From the NCBI GenBank assembly GCA_021604525.1, contig BQJD01000012.1:47552-111551 (forward strand): 64,000 nt of DNA. Reading direction: 5' to 3'. The position numbers were made by a program, and so were the translations under genes. Under the pieces are notes generated by a model. The model ran no database searches. It saw only the letters and a program-made list of their open reading frames with translations, and had not been told where the DNA came from. Source of the DNA: a marine bacterium B5-7 (GTDB taxonomy: Bacteria; Pseudomonadota; Gammaproteobacteria; Arenicellales; CAJQKF01). Below, piece by piece: positions 17,376-26,314 of the stretch (the stretch's first letter is position 1; every line of letters starts with the position of its first letter).

Positions 17376-17879
17376 ATGTCAGAAATCAGAATGGGAAAAA
17401 TAATGATTTTCGCTGCATGGGTAGTGTTCCTGCTGCTGGCAGCGTGGCTGTTCCAGGGATCGCTTGAGCGTCAATTCAATCCGAATTCCAATCCGGAATC
17501 CGGTACTGCAACCGATGGTCGCGTAGAAGTGTTACTAGAACGTAATCGTGCCGGTCACTATGTCAGTAGTGGCCGAATCAACGGGATGTCGGTGGAATTT
17601 CTGCTCGACACGGGTGCAACCGATGTGGCTATGTCGCTGGCTGTTGCCGATCGGCTCGGCCTGCCACACGGCGCGCCGGTTACCTTGTCGACGGCTAATG
17701 GAGTAGTACGTGGCTATCAAACCGTAATAAATGAGATTGCACTGGGCGATATCACCCGAAACAAGGTACGCGCAGTTGTAAGTCCAGGTATTCGTGACGA
17801 CACTGTATTGCTCGGCATGTCGTTCTTGAAGCACATTGAAATGTTGCAGAGCGGCAATACGCTTTTACTACGACAGTAA
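17376..17879 (+). CDS. Retropepsin-like aspartyl protease, membrane-anchored (TIGR02281-type)
   Basis: The 167-residue protein has one N-terminal membrane segment (about residues 8-28), which places the rest in the periplasm. The protease domain contains the active-site motif FLLDTGATDVAMS near residue 72. The later IALGDITRNKVRAVV and VLLGMSFLKHIE form the second half of the retropepsin fold. One such domain provides one catalytic Asp, so activity requires a dimer. Relatives are common in proteobacteria and have no settled substrate. Of the two in-frame ATGs, 17376 and 17391, the second has the better distance to a purine-rich GAAATCAGAA stretch, so the start is uncertain by five codons. Confidence 0.85.
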   Translation: MSEIRMGKIMIFAAWVVFLLLAAWLFQGSLERQFNPNSNPESGTATDGRVEVLLERNRAGHYVSSGRINGMSVEFLLDTGATDVAMSLAVADRLGLPHGAPVTLSTANGVVRGYQTVINEIALGDITRNKVRAVVSPGIRDDTVLLGMSFLKHIEMLQSGNTLLLRQ

Positions 17880-17921
17880 GTTGCCTTGGTCAGAATTTCC
17901 AAAGCTTGAAGGAGATGCCCT

Positions 17922-17945
17922 ATGAACGAATACCTCGGTGTATAA
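17922..17945 (+). CDS. Possible 7-codon mini-ORF with strong ribosome site
   Basis: GAAGGAGATGCCCT precedes an ATG that encodes MNEYLGV and then TAA. The ribosome site is near perfect, but the peptide is only seven residues. It may be a decayed gene start, a leader peptide or chance. Confidence 0.15.
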   Translation: MNEYLGV

Positions 17946-18024
17946 CGTTCAGGTTGGGTCTGGATAATCTGTGCCGTCCCTGGCGACTCATGATTTTATT
18001 TCTGAGTGACTGGAAGGAGTAGCT

Positions 18025-18636
18025 CTAACGATGGGCATATGCTTCAGGTGGAACGATCTCTTCCTCGCCACCCGGTGGAATCCATTTCAGGCGTAATGCC
18101 GAGGTACCCTTGCGCTGATAATAGTCGAGGGTAAAGTTGTACCATCCAGGTGTTTCAACCGTGTATATCAGATCGGGTGACCAGCGAGCGGCGTGTATTT
18201 CCGGATCGGTATGCAAAAGGACACCACCAATCAACAGTTTAACGCCGTCATTGGACTGTAGCTTGAACGTGTATTCCCCCGCCTTGTCGAGATGTATAAG
18301 CCCGCGGATATGAGCGCCGACGCCCATCGGTCTGTCGGTGCCAAGTACTTTGCCGTCCTCAAACGCGATGTGGTCCAGTTTCTCAAGCGGTTCGCCTGGT
18401 TTTCCCCCGGATAAATTATCGAGTTCCTTGATGTGATCAAAGTATTTGAAGAAGTAGCTGACTGCAAGACCCGGTTTCAGGTTGTCCGTGTCGGCATCTG
18501 GCTGTCCACCGCTAAAGGTTTCGGCGTGGGCGGTTGAAGGAGCAATGGCTGACAGTACCAGTGTCGCCGCGATGGCCAGCGTATTTATGCAGATTGCCAT
18601 GCGGTGCGTGAGCATTGATACATGCGAAGCATTCAT
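18025..18636 (-). CDS. Secreted PA14-domain protein
   Basis: The 203-residue protein begins with a hydrophobic export signal (residues about 13-37, ending SAIAPSTAHAE). The body matches a PA14 beta-sandwich: LKPGLAVSYFFKYFDHIKEL near residue 53, GLIHLDKAGEYTFKLQSNDGVKLLIGG near 108, and the closing GWYNFTLDYYQRKGTSALRLKW. PA14 domains bind glycans and occur in adhesins, glycosidases and toxins. Here the domain stands alone, so it may be a periplasmic or surface carbohydrate-binding protein. No neighbour suggests a pathway. Confidence 0.82.
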   Translation of the reverse strand: MNASHVSMLTHRMAICINTLAIAATLVLSAIAPSTAHAETFSGGQPDADTDNLKPGLAVSYFFKYFDHIKELDNLSGGKPGEPLEKLDHIAFEDGKVLGTDRPMGVGAHIRGLIHLDKAGEYTFKLQSNDGVKLLIGGVLLHTDPEIHAARWSPDLIYTVETPGWYNFTLDYYQRKGTSALRLKWIPPGGEEEIVPPEAYAHR

Positions 18637-18674
18637 AGTGTAGTTTCCTGTGTAGAGTTATTGGATGTTGAATA

Positions 18675-18812
18675 GAACCTGTCTCAAAATGGCTGCAACC
18701 CGTCAATACGGCGTTAAATGCTCAATCGAATGTTCATTTACACACGTAAACTACGCGTTTTCACCCCCATTTGCCTTGTCCTGGTGGACTTCGCTCATGT
18801 TGAGCCAGGTTC
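18675..18812 (-). repeat. Short inverted-repeat element (MITE-like), copy A
   Basis: The 138-bp element has 13-bp terminal inverted repeats, GAACCTGTCTCAA and TTGAGCCAGGTTC, which match at 12 of 13 positions. Read on the minus strand it aligns with the element at 32530: shared blocks include GAGCATTTAACGCCGTAT, GTTTAC and TGAGCGAAG. It encodes no protein. The termini resemble transposase recognition ends, so a non-autonomous transposon remnant is the best explanation. Confidence 0.75.
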
Positions 18813-19208
18813 TGAGCAAGACCGCAAGTCAGCATGTACTAACGATTATTGGCACAAGGCATGTTTTTCTTTTTATCACGAGTGTCAAAGAGAATGCGAG
18901 TCCTGTCTTGGTACTTTTCCATGGTAAGTGTGACCACATGTGACGGTTCAGTGTGCATTCATACATGGGTAATAAACTTTATCATCGGGTGCAGATGTGG
19001 ATTGGCTGTCTGAACAAGATAATCGGACAAGCAGCGTGATGAGTCTGGCGGCTTCCTGAAACATGAATATTCTCAGCGTCTCACAATAAAACCATCTGAC
19101 GCCATTCGGTATGCCTGCCCAGTCAAATTTGGCATGTTGCCGTACCGACAGATTGCCTGGCGGTGTATGATCGTAGCACGGGTTTTTGGTTAATCGGATT
19201 AAGGTTTT
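18813..19208. other. Intergenic region, 396 bp
   Basis: No gene, terminator or repeat was recognised between the MITE-like element and the PepSY-like gene. Open frames here lack ribosome sites and recognisable products. The right end presumably carries the promoter of the two-component operon. Confidence 0.5.
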
Positions 19209-19535
19209 TTGTTCCGGCAGGGTTTGCAAACAGTGGGTGAACATTCGAGACAACGAGGAAAATATGTCCGTCGCGTTATAGCGGCTTTCGTGATGTTGTC
19301 CGTTGCCTCGTCAAGCGTTGCCCTGGACTCACGCGCCAGCAGTGACAAGGGTACCATCGCCGATCCCGATCAAGCGGTCCATCAAGCCATTTCCTATGTT
19401 AACAGCCGATATAAAGGCCGCGTTCTATCGGCCAAGCCGGTTACCAGCAAGCAAGGCGTTACTCGTATTCGGGTGAAATTTTTATCCAAGGATGGTGTGG
19501 TTAAAATATTGTTTTTTGATCCTGCGGGAGAGTAG
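19209..19535 (+). CDS. Small exported PepSY-like protein
   Basis: The 108-residue frame contains a hydrophobic export signal (about 20-40, ending SSVALDSRAS). A short domain follows with DPDQAVHQAISYVNSRYKGRVLSAKPV and a final VRIKFLSKDGVVKILFFDP-like strand pair, which resembles a PepSY domain. The protein stops 3 bases before the response-regulator gene. PepSY proteins encoded beside PhoP/QseB-type systems are thought to act in the periplasm as inhibitors or sensors for the kinase. The start is uncertain: TTG 19209, or GTG 19233, since ATG 19264 is out of frame. The PepSY assignment is by eye. Confidence 0.65.
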   Translation: MFRQGLQTVGEHSRQRGKYVRRVIAAFVMLSVASSSVALDSRASSDKGTIADPDQAVHQAISYVNSRYKGRVLSAKPVTSKQGVTRIRVKFLSKDGVVKILFFDPAGE

Positions 19536-19538
19536 TCG

Positions 19539-20219
19539 ATGCGTGTGCTGATTGTAGAAGACGAACGTGAACTCAACACACTGTTAACTGAGCGTCTTCG
19601 CAAAGACGGCTATGCGGTGGACTCGGCGACCGATGGCGATGAGGGTCTGTACTTTGCCTGTGAATACCCGCTCGACATTGCCATTGTAGACATCGGATTG
19701 CCGGGTCTGTCGGGGCTTGATCTGGTACGAAGCCTGCGAGCCCGTGGACACACCTATCCGGTGCTGGTGTTGACTGCCCGATCGCTTTGGCAGGACAAGG
19801 TCGAAGGACTTGAGGCAGGTGCCGACGACTATCTCTGCAAGCCGTTTCAGTATGAAGAACTGGCGGCGCGAATTCGTGCCTTGATTCGCCGCAGTGCAGG
19901 CATAGCCGACGCCACCGTCGACATGGGTCCGATATCGCTAAATCCCGGCAGTCAGGAGGTCAGTGTCAATGGCCAGCCAGTCGAGATCACTGCGTTTGAA
20001 TATCGGCTCCTCCATTACCTGATGATGAATCAGGGCAAGGTAGTGTCCAAGCTTGAGCTGGTCGACCATATCTACGATGAAGACCGTGATCGCGATAGTA
20101 ATGTCATCGAAGTGTTTATCGGACGCCTGCGCAAGAAGCTCGATCCAGACGGCGTCATCAATCCGATTCAGACCCTGCGCGGTCGTGGTTATCGACTGAA
20201 TCCGTCGCTCAGCGACTGA
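19539..20219 (+). CDS. OmpR/PhoP-family response regulator
   Basis: The 226-residue protein has a receiver domain (1-120) with the acidic pair E7-D8, the phosphoacceptor Asp51 in VDIGLPG, and the conserved Lys in YLCKPFQYEEL. A C-terminal winged-helix DNA-binding domain (about 125-222) contains EYRLLHYLMMNQGKVVSKLEL and LRGRGYRLNP. It is activated by the histidine kinase encoded 3 bases downstream and binds DNA as a dimer. The pair is closest in look to PhoP/QseB systems that sense envelope cations, antimicrobial peptides or pH; the actual signal is unknown. Confidence 0.92.
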   Translation: MRVLIVEDERELNTLLTERLRKDGYAVDSATDGDEGLYFACEYPLDIAIVDIGLPGLSGLDLVRSLRARGHTYPVLVLTARSLWQDKVEGLEAGADDYLCKPFQYEELAARIRALIRRSAGIADATVDMGPISLNPGSQEVSVNGQPVEITAFEYRLLHYLMMNQGKVVSKLELVDHIYDEDRDRDSNVIEVFIGRLRKKLDPDGVINPIQTLRGRGYRLNPSLSD

Positions 20220-20222
20220 ATC

Positions 20223-21581
20223 ATGTTCTTGAGTCGACCGACCTCGCTGCGGTCAAGACTGTTAATCGTATCTACCGGAGTACTGCTGCTGTTTGCGGCA
20301 ACCGCGATAGCGGTCCTCGATAACACCTTCGAGCGTTCCGCTCGGGAATCTATTCGAGAACAACTCAATGCTCAGCTCTATGCCTTGCTTACCGCGGCAG
20401 AGTTGACCGACGATGGACGGCTTTTCTTTCCCGAAACTTCGCCCGAACCGCGTTTTGCAGTGGCTGATTCCGGTCTGTATGCGTTCGTATTCGATTCGTC
20501 ACTAAGGCGTGTGTGGCAATCGCCTTCGGCCGTGTCAATTGATTTAATCGAGGCAATTCCGGTGGCCGTTGGTACAACCACTTTCGATATCGAACGGTTG
20601 CCAGGTGATAAGCCTGTGTTCGTGCTGCGCTTTGGCGTTGCCTGGGATATGGGTGATCTTGCTCCGCAATCATTTACATTCGTGGTGGTGGAAAGTTTAA
20701 AACGATTCAGGACTTCAGTCCGCGAATTTCGTAACAACCTGTATTTGTGGGGTGCCATCGCGGTTGGATTACTGCTGTTGTTACAACTGGCCAGCTTTAG
20801 CTGGGCTCTCAGTCCGCTTGCGCGGGTGTCACGCGAGATCCAGCGTGTCGAAAGTGGACAGCAGCGCTTGATCGAGGAGAATTATCCTGTGGAGATCTCC
20901 GGACTGACGCGCAATATCAATATGCTTATTGAGAGCTCCAAGCGTTCATTGGATCGTTACAGAAATTCTCTTGGCGACCTTGCCCACAGTTTGAAAACAC
21001 CGCTGGCATTATTACAGGGGTTGTCGGAAGTGGATAGTGAAGGCGCTTCACGTCGACAGATGCTGGCTGAGCAGACACGACGAATGAGCGACATCGTCGA
21101 GCATCAACTCAAGCGGGCAGCGAGTTCCGGTGGCACGGCCAGCGTTATGCCGGTTGGGGTCGCTGTGGCAGTGCAGAGGATTAGTGCAACCCTTGGAAAA
21201 GTCTATGCTGATAGACAGATCCGCTTTGTAACCGATGTCGATGCCAGTATCAAAGTGGCAATGGACCCCGTTGATTTGCTGGAGGTTATTGGAAACCTTG
21301 CCGATAATGCCTGTAAATGGTGCAAGGACGAGGTTGCTATTTCGGTACACCACATCGATGGCTGGACCGGGATAGAAGTCGCTGACAACGGTCCGGGTAT
21401 TGACGAAAGCATTGCCGACGAAGTGATGCAACGTGGCGTACGCGCCGATCTCAAACGTCCTGGTCAAGGGATCGGTCTGGCAGTCGTTCGCGATATTGTT
21501 GAAAGCTATAACGGAGTCGTCAGCATCGGTCGCTCGACAACAGGTGGCGCGCGGGTAATTGTTAAACTTCCCTCCGCATAA
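20223..21581 (+). CDS. PhoQ-like membrane sensor histidine kinase
   Basis: The 452-residue kinase has a transmembrane helix at about 12-32, a periplasmic sensor of about 140 residues, a second helix at about 173-193, a HAMP-like linker, and a phosphoacceptor His255 in DLAHSLKTPLALLQG. The N-box is VIGNLADNACKW, followed by DNGPGI and GQGIGLAVV of the ATP-binding lid. The sensor length and the SLKTPLA sequence resemble PhoQ. It would autophosphorylate and pass phosphate to Asp51 of the upstream regulator. The gene follows the regulator after 3 bases in a PepSY-regulator-kinase operon. Confidence 0.9.
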   Translation: MFLSRPTSLRSRLLIVSTGVLLLFAATAIAVLDNTFERSARESIREQLNAQLYALLTAAELTDDGRLFFPETSPEPRFAVADSGLYAFVFDSSLRRVWQSPSAVSIDLIEAIPVAVGTTTFDIERLPGDKPVFVLRFGVAWDMGDLAPQSFTFVVVESLKRFRTSVREFRNNLYLWGAIAVGLLLLLQLASFSWALSPLARVSREIQRVESGQQRLIEENYPVEISGLTRNINMLIESSKRSLDRYRNSLGDLAHSLKTPLALLQGLSEVDSEGASRRQMLAEQTRRMSDIVEHQLKRAASSGGTASVMPVGVAVAVQRISATLGKVYADRQIRFVTDVDASIKVAMDPVDLLEVIGNLADNACKWCKDEVAISVHHIDGWTGIEVADNGPGIDESIADEVMQRGVRADLKRPGQGIGLAVVRDIVESYNGVVSIGRSTTGGARVIVKLPSA

Positions 21582-21744
21582 CTACAGCCCGTAGTAAGTT
21601 CTGCTTTAGTGCGCGCTGTATCCTATTATCAAGTCGTCATAATTTTGCGCTGCTATAATGGACAAATCCTTGAGCGCACCCTTCGATCTGGCACACTATT
21701 GAATTTGCCGGACAGATCTGAAGATGCATTCCAATGCCATATCA

Positions 21745-21785
21745 ATCAGACCGTATCGACAGATCATCTGTAGATACGGTCTGAT
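21745..21785. promoter_or_regulatory. 41-nt near-perfect palindrome in the serC leader
   Basis: A 13-bp arm (21745-21757, containing CAGACCGTATC) pairs with 21773-21785. A second 5-bp arm ACAGA/TCTGT nests inside it around a TCA loop, with only one mismatched position between the stems. A T run (21794-21799) follows 8 bases later, and the serC ATG lies 34 bases downstream of the palindrome. It could terminate upstream transcription, act as an attenuator, or be an operator dimer. Confidence 0.75.
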
Positions 21786-21819
21786 GTGCAACATTTTTTA
21801 ATTCAAATTGGAACTCCAT

Positions 21820-22923
21820 ATGATTGACAGTGACGATAACCACCGCGTCTTTAATTTCAGCGCTGGTCCAAGCACCCTGCCCTTATCTGTGTTGAAGGAA
21901 ACACGAGACGAGTTTGTCGACTACAAAGGTTCGGGTATGTCGCTGATCGAGATGAGTCATCGTGGCGCACATTTCATGGCAGTACATGAAGAGGCCAAGG
22001 CGTTGGCCAAGCGTGTATTTCGTTGCCCGGATGACTTCGAGGTGCTGTTTGTGCAAGGTGGCGCGACTCTGCAATTCGCCATGGTGCCAATCAACTTTCT
22101 AAAATCCGGTAACCGGGCGGGTTATGTGATTAGCGGTAGCTGGGCCAAGGGTGCGTTCAGCGACGCCAAACCGTATGGTGAGGTCTATTCCGCGTTCGAT
22201 GGTGCGAACGATAACTTCACACGCATGCCTTTAAGCGAAGAAATTCAGATCAAGCCCGATACACGCTACCTGCATATAACCAGTAATGAGACTATCGGCG
22301 GGATACGATTTCCAAAGTGGCCGGATGTCGACGTGCCGCTTATCGCTGACATGTCATCGGAATACATGTCACGTCCCGTTCCCTTCGAACGATTCGATCT
22401 CATCTATGGCGGTGTGCAGAAGAATCTGGGTCCAGCCGGCCTTGCAGTGGTATTCATCCGCAAGTCAGTGATTGCCGGGCTCAATACGGATGCCGCACGC
22501 TACCTGCGTTATGACATTCAATACGATAAAGATTCGATGTTCAATACACCCCCGGTATTTGCCATTTACCTGTTGGGTAAGATGCTCAAATGGATGGAAG
22601 GCGAGGGTGGTCTTGATGCTATGGAACAGGCAGCAGAGGAGAAGTCATCTTTACTATATGACGCCATTGACCAAAGTGATAATTACTATAATTGTCCGGT
22701 CGATGTTTCTTGTCGGTCGCGCATGAATATCGTGTTCCGACTACCTCGGGAAGAGTTGGAGACGGAGTTTGTCAAACAGGCAACTGCTTCTGACCTGCTT
22801 AACCTCAAGGGCCATCGTAGTGTCGGTGGCCTTCGTGCCAGCATCTATAATGCGATGCCAATCGAAGGGGTGCGGGCACTGGTGGAGTTCATGAAGAATT
22901 TTCGTGAGCGTCATCTTGAATAG
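21820..22923 (+). CDS. serC: Phosphoserine aminotransferase
   Basis: SerC converts 3-phosphohydroxypyruvate and glutamate to phosphoserine, and also acts in pyridoxal phosphate synthesis. The 367 residues from ATG 21820 open with RVFNFSAGPSTLP, the family signature. The PLP lysine is Lys201 in YGGVQKNLGPAG, and substrate-binding TSNETIGG and HRSVGGLRASIYNAMP are present. The open frame reaches back to TTG 21808, but the ATG fits the family N-terminus. serB follows 75 bases downstream, so two steps of serine synthesis are neighbours. The one-carbon genes that follow make the link from serine to folate metabolism natural. Confidence 0.95.
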   Translation: MIDSDDNHRVFNFSAGPSTLPLSVLKETRDEFVDYKGSGMSLIEMSHRGAHFMAVHEEAKALAKRVFRCPDDFEVLFVQGGATLQFAMVPINFLKSGNRAGYVISGSWAKGAFSDAKPYGEVYSAFDGANDNFTRMPLSEEIQIKPDTRYLHITSNETIGGIRFPKWPDVDVPLIADMSSEYMSRPVPFERFDLIYGGVQKNLGPAGLAVVFIRKSVIAGLNTDAARYLRYDIQYDKDSMFNTPPVFAIYLLGKMLKWMEGEGGLDAMEQAAEEKSSLLYDAIDQSDNYYNCPVDVSCRSRMNIVFRLPREELETEFVKQATASDLLNLKGHRSVGGLRASIYNAMPIEGVRALVEFMKNFRERHLE

Positions 22924-22998
22924 TGCCGTGCGCCTGTACTCGTGGCCATGTTTACCGATCAGATGTTGTAAGAGGAGTTTATCAATGGAGATGAGTGT

Positions 22999-24243
22999 GT
23001 GAGCGAGGTTGTACTCGTCAATGTGGCCGGATGCGATCATCCGGGTATCACCGCATCGTTAACCGGCATCATGGGTCGTTATGGACTCAATGTGCTCGAT
23101 ATCGGTCAGGCTGTTATACACAACAACCTGTCATGGGGAATGCTGGTCGAGGTCCCGCCGGAAGCGTCCGGCTCTGCGGTATTCAAGGAATTGATGTTTG
23201 AAGCGCATCGCCTGGGGCTGGTGATGCAGTTAACACCGGTTTCAGAAAGCGACTATAACAAGTGGGTTGCCGAGCAGGGACAATCGCGTCATGTGATCAC
23301 GGTATTGGGAAAGCAGATTCGCGCCGAACATATTTGCCGGGTGACCGAACTGATTACAGTTAACCATCTCAATATCGATCGGATCAATCGCTTGTCGGGC
23401 AGGGCGATGCTATCGACGCCGGAGCATCGCCGGCGATCGGCCATCGACTTTCATGTGCGCGGAGAAGTACCGGAACTGTCGGTCATGCATGCAACTTTCC
23501 TGCAACTGTCGCAGCGACTGGATATCGATATCGCCATCCAGCAGGATGATGTCTTCCGGCGTAATCGCCGCCTGGTGTGTTTCGACATGGACTCCACCCT
23601 GATTCAGAACGAGGTAATCGATGAGCTGGCGCGTGTTGCCGGGGTTGGTGATGAGGTCTCGAAGATTACTGCACGTGCCATGGCCGGAGAGATTGACTTC
23701 AAGGAGAGCTTCACAAAACGTCTCGGCCTGCTTAAGGGACTTGAGGAAGAAAAGCTTTTGCAGGTGGCCGATTCACTGACAGTCACCGATGGTGCAGAGC
23801 GTTTGATACGCACCTTGAAACACTTCCGATTCAAAGTCGCGATCATCTCCGGCGGTTTTAGCTGGTTTGCCGAGCGTCTGAAGGATCGTCTCGGCGTCGA
23901 TTATGTGTATGCCAACGAACTGGAGATTGAAAACGGCTGCTTGACCGGCCGCGTGGTTGGCGACATTGTCGATGAGTACCGTAAGGCGGAGTTGCTGAGT
24001 GCAATCGCTGAACGTGAGGACATCCGTCTTGAACAGGTGATTGCCGTTGGCGATGGCGCCAATGATCTTCGCATGTTGAGTATCGCCGGCCTTGGAATCG
24101 CATTTCGCGCCAAGCAGGTGGTGCGCGAACGCGCTCACTTTGCGCTTGGTGCTTCGAGTCTTGACAGCATTTTGTACCTCATCGGGATGAGTGAGCGCGA
24201 CTTCAGCGCGATCGCTGAAGGGGCTGTTAACAAGCTCGAATAA
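22999..24243 (+). CDS. serB: Phosphoserine phosphatase with tandem ACT domains
   Basis: SerB hydrolyses phosphoserine to serine. The 414-residue protein starts at GTG 22999 with GGAG 8 bases upstream. It has an N-terminal ACT-like region (about 1-180, VLVNVAGCDHPGITASLTGIM) that probably binds serine or regulates. A HAD phosphatase domain follows, with nucleophile Asp196 and acid Asp198 in CFDMDSTLIQNEVIDELA, motif II in IISGGFSWFAERL and motif III in VGDGANDLRML. The long two-ACT form is common in gammaproteobacteria and actinobacteria. The gene sits between serC and fhs. Confidence 0.94.
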   Translation: MSEVVLVNVAGCDHPGITASLTGIMGRYGLNVLDIGQAVIHNNLSWGMLVEVPPEASGSAVFKELMFEAHRLGLVMQLTPVSESDYNKWVAEQGQSRHVITVLGKQIRAEHICRVTELITVNHLNIDRINRLSGRAMLSTPEHRRRSAIDFHVRGEVPELSVMHATFLQLSQRLDIDIAIQQDDVFRRNRRLVCFDMDSTLIQNEVIDELARVAGVGDEVSKITARAMAGEIDFKESFTKRLGLLKGLEEEKLLQVADSLTVTDGAERLIRTLKHFRFKVAIISGGFSWFAERLKDRLGVDYVYANELEIENGCLTGRVVGDIVDEYRKAELLSAIAEREDIRLEQVIAVGDGANDLRMLSIAGLGIAFRAKQVVRERAHFALGASSLDSILYLIGMSERDFSAIAEGAVNKLE

Positions 24244-24408
24244 TGATCCGGGCAAGTGATAAATCCGCCCGTACCAGGGTAATGTGCGCCAACAAGTCGT
24301 TATTTGCCTAAGGCCGGACGTGATTGGCAAAGTTCGTTGCAATGTCAATGCTAACCTCGGCAATGGTTTTTGTATCTCCCGTCATCATGCTTCTTAATGG
24401 AGAGAAAA

Positions 24409-26088
24409 GTGTCTGAGTTTAAAAGCGATATCGAAATTGCGCGTAGCGTCGAAGGCAAGCCAATTGCCGAGATTGGCAAAAAACTGGGTATCGATTGGGC
24501 AGACCTTCGCCCCATCGGCCACGACAAGGCGAAAATCGACCTTGATCTGGTAGCAAAGCTCTGTGCCAATCCTCGTGGCAAACTGATCCTGGTCACCGCG
24601 ATATCGCCAACACCGGCAGGGGAAGGTAAAACCACTACTTCAGTCGGCTTGTGTGACGGCTTGAATCGCATCGGTAAAAAATCACTTGTCTGCCTGCGTG
24701 AGCCAAGCCTCGGTCCGTGCTTCGGTATGAAGGGTGGCGCCGCCGGTGGCGGTTATGCGCAGGTCATTCCCATGGAAGATATCAATCTTCACTTCACCGG
24801 CGATTTCCACGCCATTACCTCCGCGCATAATCTGCTTGCAGCCATGATAGACAATCATATCTATTGGGGTAATGAACTTGGGTTCGATTCCAGGCGAGTG
24901 AGTTGGCGTCGGGTTCTCGACATGAACGATCGCGCTCTACGGTCGATCAACGTATCTCTCGGTGGTGTTGCAAATGGCTTCCCGCGGGAATCGGGTTTCG
25001 ATATCACGGTAGCTTCGGAAGTCATGGCAATTTTCTGTCTGGCCGATAGTCTTGAGGATCTCGAGAGTCGCCTCGGCAATATCATTGTTGGATACACCCG
25101 CGACCGGGAGGCTATTCGTGCGCGTGATGTCGAAGCGGCCGGACCGATGACAGTGCTATTGAAAAATGCCTTCAGTCCGAATCTTGTGCAAACGCTTGAA
25201 GGAAACCCAGCCATTATTCATGGCGGTCCGTTTGCCAACATTGCCCATGGTTGTAATTCGGTAACCGCCACCAAGACGGGTCTCGGTCTGGCAGATTATG
25301 TGGTTACCGAGGCGGGTTTTGGCGCCGATCTGGGTGCGGAGAAATTTTTCGACATCAAATGTCGCAAGTCCGGTTTGAAACCCGATGCGGCAGTGCTGGT
25401 CGCAACGGTACGCGCGTTGAAATATCACGGTGGCGTCGCTCGCAAAGATCTTGGCGAAGAGAACCTCGAGGCGGTTCAGGACGGTTTCGTCAATCTCCGC
25501 CGGCATATACAAAACGTCGGTCAGTTTGGAGTGCCGGTGGTGGTGGCGATCAATCGCTTTCCAACCGATACCGACGCCGAGCTCGCTCTCATTGTAAAGT
25601 TCTGCAGCCAGTTCGATGTTGATGCTATCGAATGTACCCATTGGGCGGACGGCGGCGCAGGTACCGAAAAACTCGCGAACAGAGTAGTTGAACTGGCTGA
25701 TTCCGGACGCTCGCAATTTATACCCTTGTACGACGATTCAATGCCCTTGTGGGAGAAAGTCAGGACCATTGCCCGTCGTATATATGGGGCAGAGGATGTT
25801 ATTGCCGATAAAAAGGTACGCGCACAGTTCAAGATGCTGGAGGATGACGGCTTTGGTAATTTGCCGGTTTGTATTGCGAAAACCCAATACAGCTTTTCCA
25901 CGGATCCCGATCTGCGTGGCGCGCCAAGCGATCACATGGTACCGATTCGTGAAGTCAGGCTGTCTGCCGGTGCCGGTTTTGTCGTGGTGATTTGCGGTGA
26001 GATCATGACTATGCCGGGTCTGCCGCGGGTGCCCGCGGCTACACGGATTCGTATTGACGAGGACGGCCAGACAGTCGGCCTCTTCTAA
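24409..26088 (+). CDS. fhs: Formate-tetrahydrofolate ligase
   Basis: Fhs interconverts formate, THF and ATP with 10-formyl-THF. Run backwards it conserves one ATP while releasing formate. The P-loop-like motif [14 protein letters not shown] lies near residue 65, and [22 protein letters not shown] near 95 is diagnostic. Starting at GTG 24409, with GGAG at 6 bases, gives 559 residues, the usual length. It begins the corrinoid/folate cluster, although 226 bases separate it from the next gene. In that setting it most likely works in the formate-releasing direction to drain methyl groups. No folD gene is seen in the window. Confidence 0.95.
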   Translation: MSEFKSDIEIARSVEGKPIAEIGKKLGIDWADLRPIGHDKAKIDLDLVAKLCANPRGKLILVTAISPTPAGEGKTTTSVGLCDGLNRIGKKSLVCLREPSLGPCFGMKGGAAGGGYAQVIPMEDINLHFTGDFHAITSAHNLLAAMIDNHIYWGNELGFDSRRVSWRRVLDMNDRALRSINVSLGGVANGFPRESGFDITVASEVMAIFCLADSLEDLESRLGNIIVGYTRDREAIRARDVEAAGPMTVLLKNAFSPNLVQTLEGNPAIIHGGPFANIAHGCNSVTATKTGLGLADYVVTEAGFGADLGAEKFFDIKCRKSGLKPDAAVLVATVRALKYHGGVARKDLGEENLEAVQDGFVNLRRHIQNVGQFGVPVVVAINRFPTDTDAELALIVKFCSQFDVDAIECTHWADGGAGTEKLANRVVELADSGRSQFIPLYDDSMPLWEKVRTIARRIYGAEDVIADKKVRAQFKMLEDDGFGNLPVCIAKTQYSFSTDPDLRGAPSDHMVPIREVRLSAGAGFVVVICGEIMTMPGLPRVPAATRIRIDEDGQTVGLF

Positions 26089-26261
26089 ATTGCGACGTCT
26101 TGATGAAATGAACAAATTGATTGTCGTTCTACTGTAAGCGGGTGTCGCGCAAACGCCAGCAGTGGTAACAGGTGAACTCTTAAATCATTATGTAATCGGT
26201 TAGGATACGCATCTTTAAAGAACGACTTTCGGCAATGGCCGGTTAACCAATCAACGGCTGG

Positions 26262-26296
26262 GATGAGTCGAACAAAACTCATCAACAAGTTTGTTG
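26262..26296 (+). promoter_or_regulatory. Two adjoining inverted repeats in the leader of the corrinoid operon
   Basis: GATGAGT (26262-26268) pairs with ACTCATC (26277-26283) around an 8-base loop. CAACAA/TTGTTG (26283-26296) follows directly and ends 18 bases before the corrinoid gene ATG. It lacks the conserved boxes of a cobalamin riboswitch. It may be an mRNA structure or an operator. Confidence 0.35.
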
Positions 26297-26314
26297 AACC
26301 ACGAGTGAAATCAA

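Noticed and set aside
18665..18943. Open frame across the MITE-like element
   Set aside because: It is explained by the repeat, begins with a TTG-type start and has no protein features.
26089..26314. Cobalamin riboswitch before the corrinoid gene
   Set aside because: The conserved boxes of the B12 element are not evident; only simple inverted repeats were seen.
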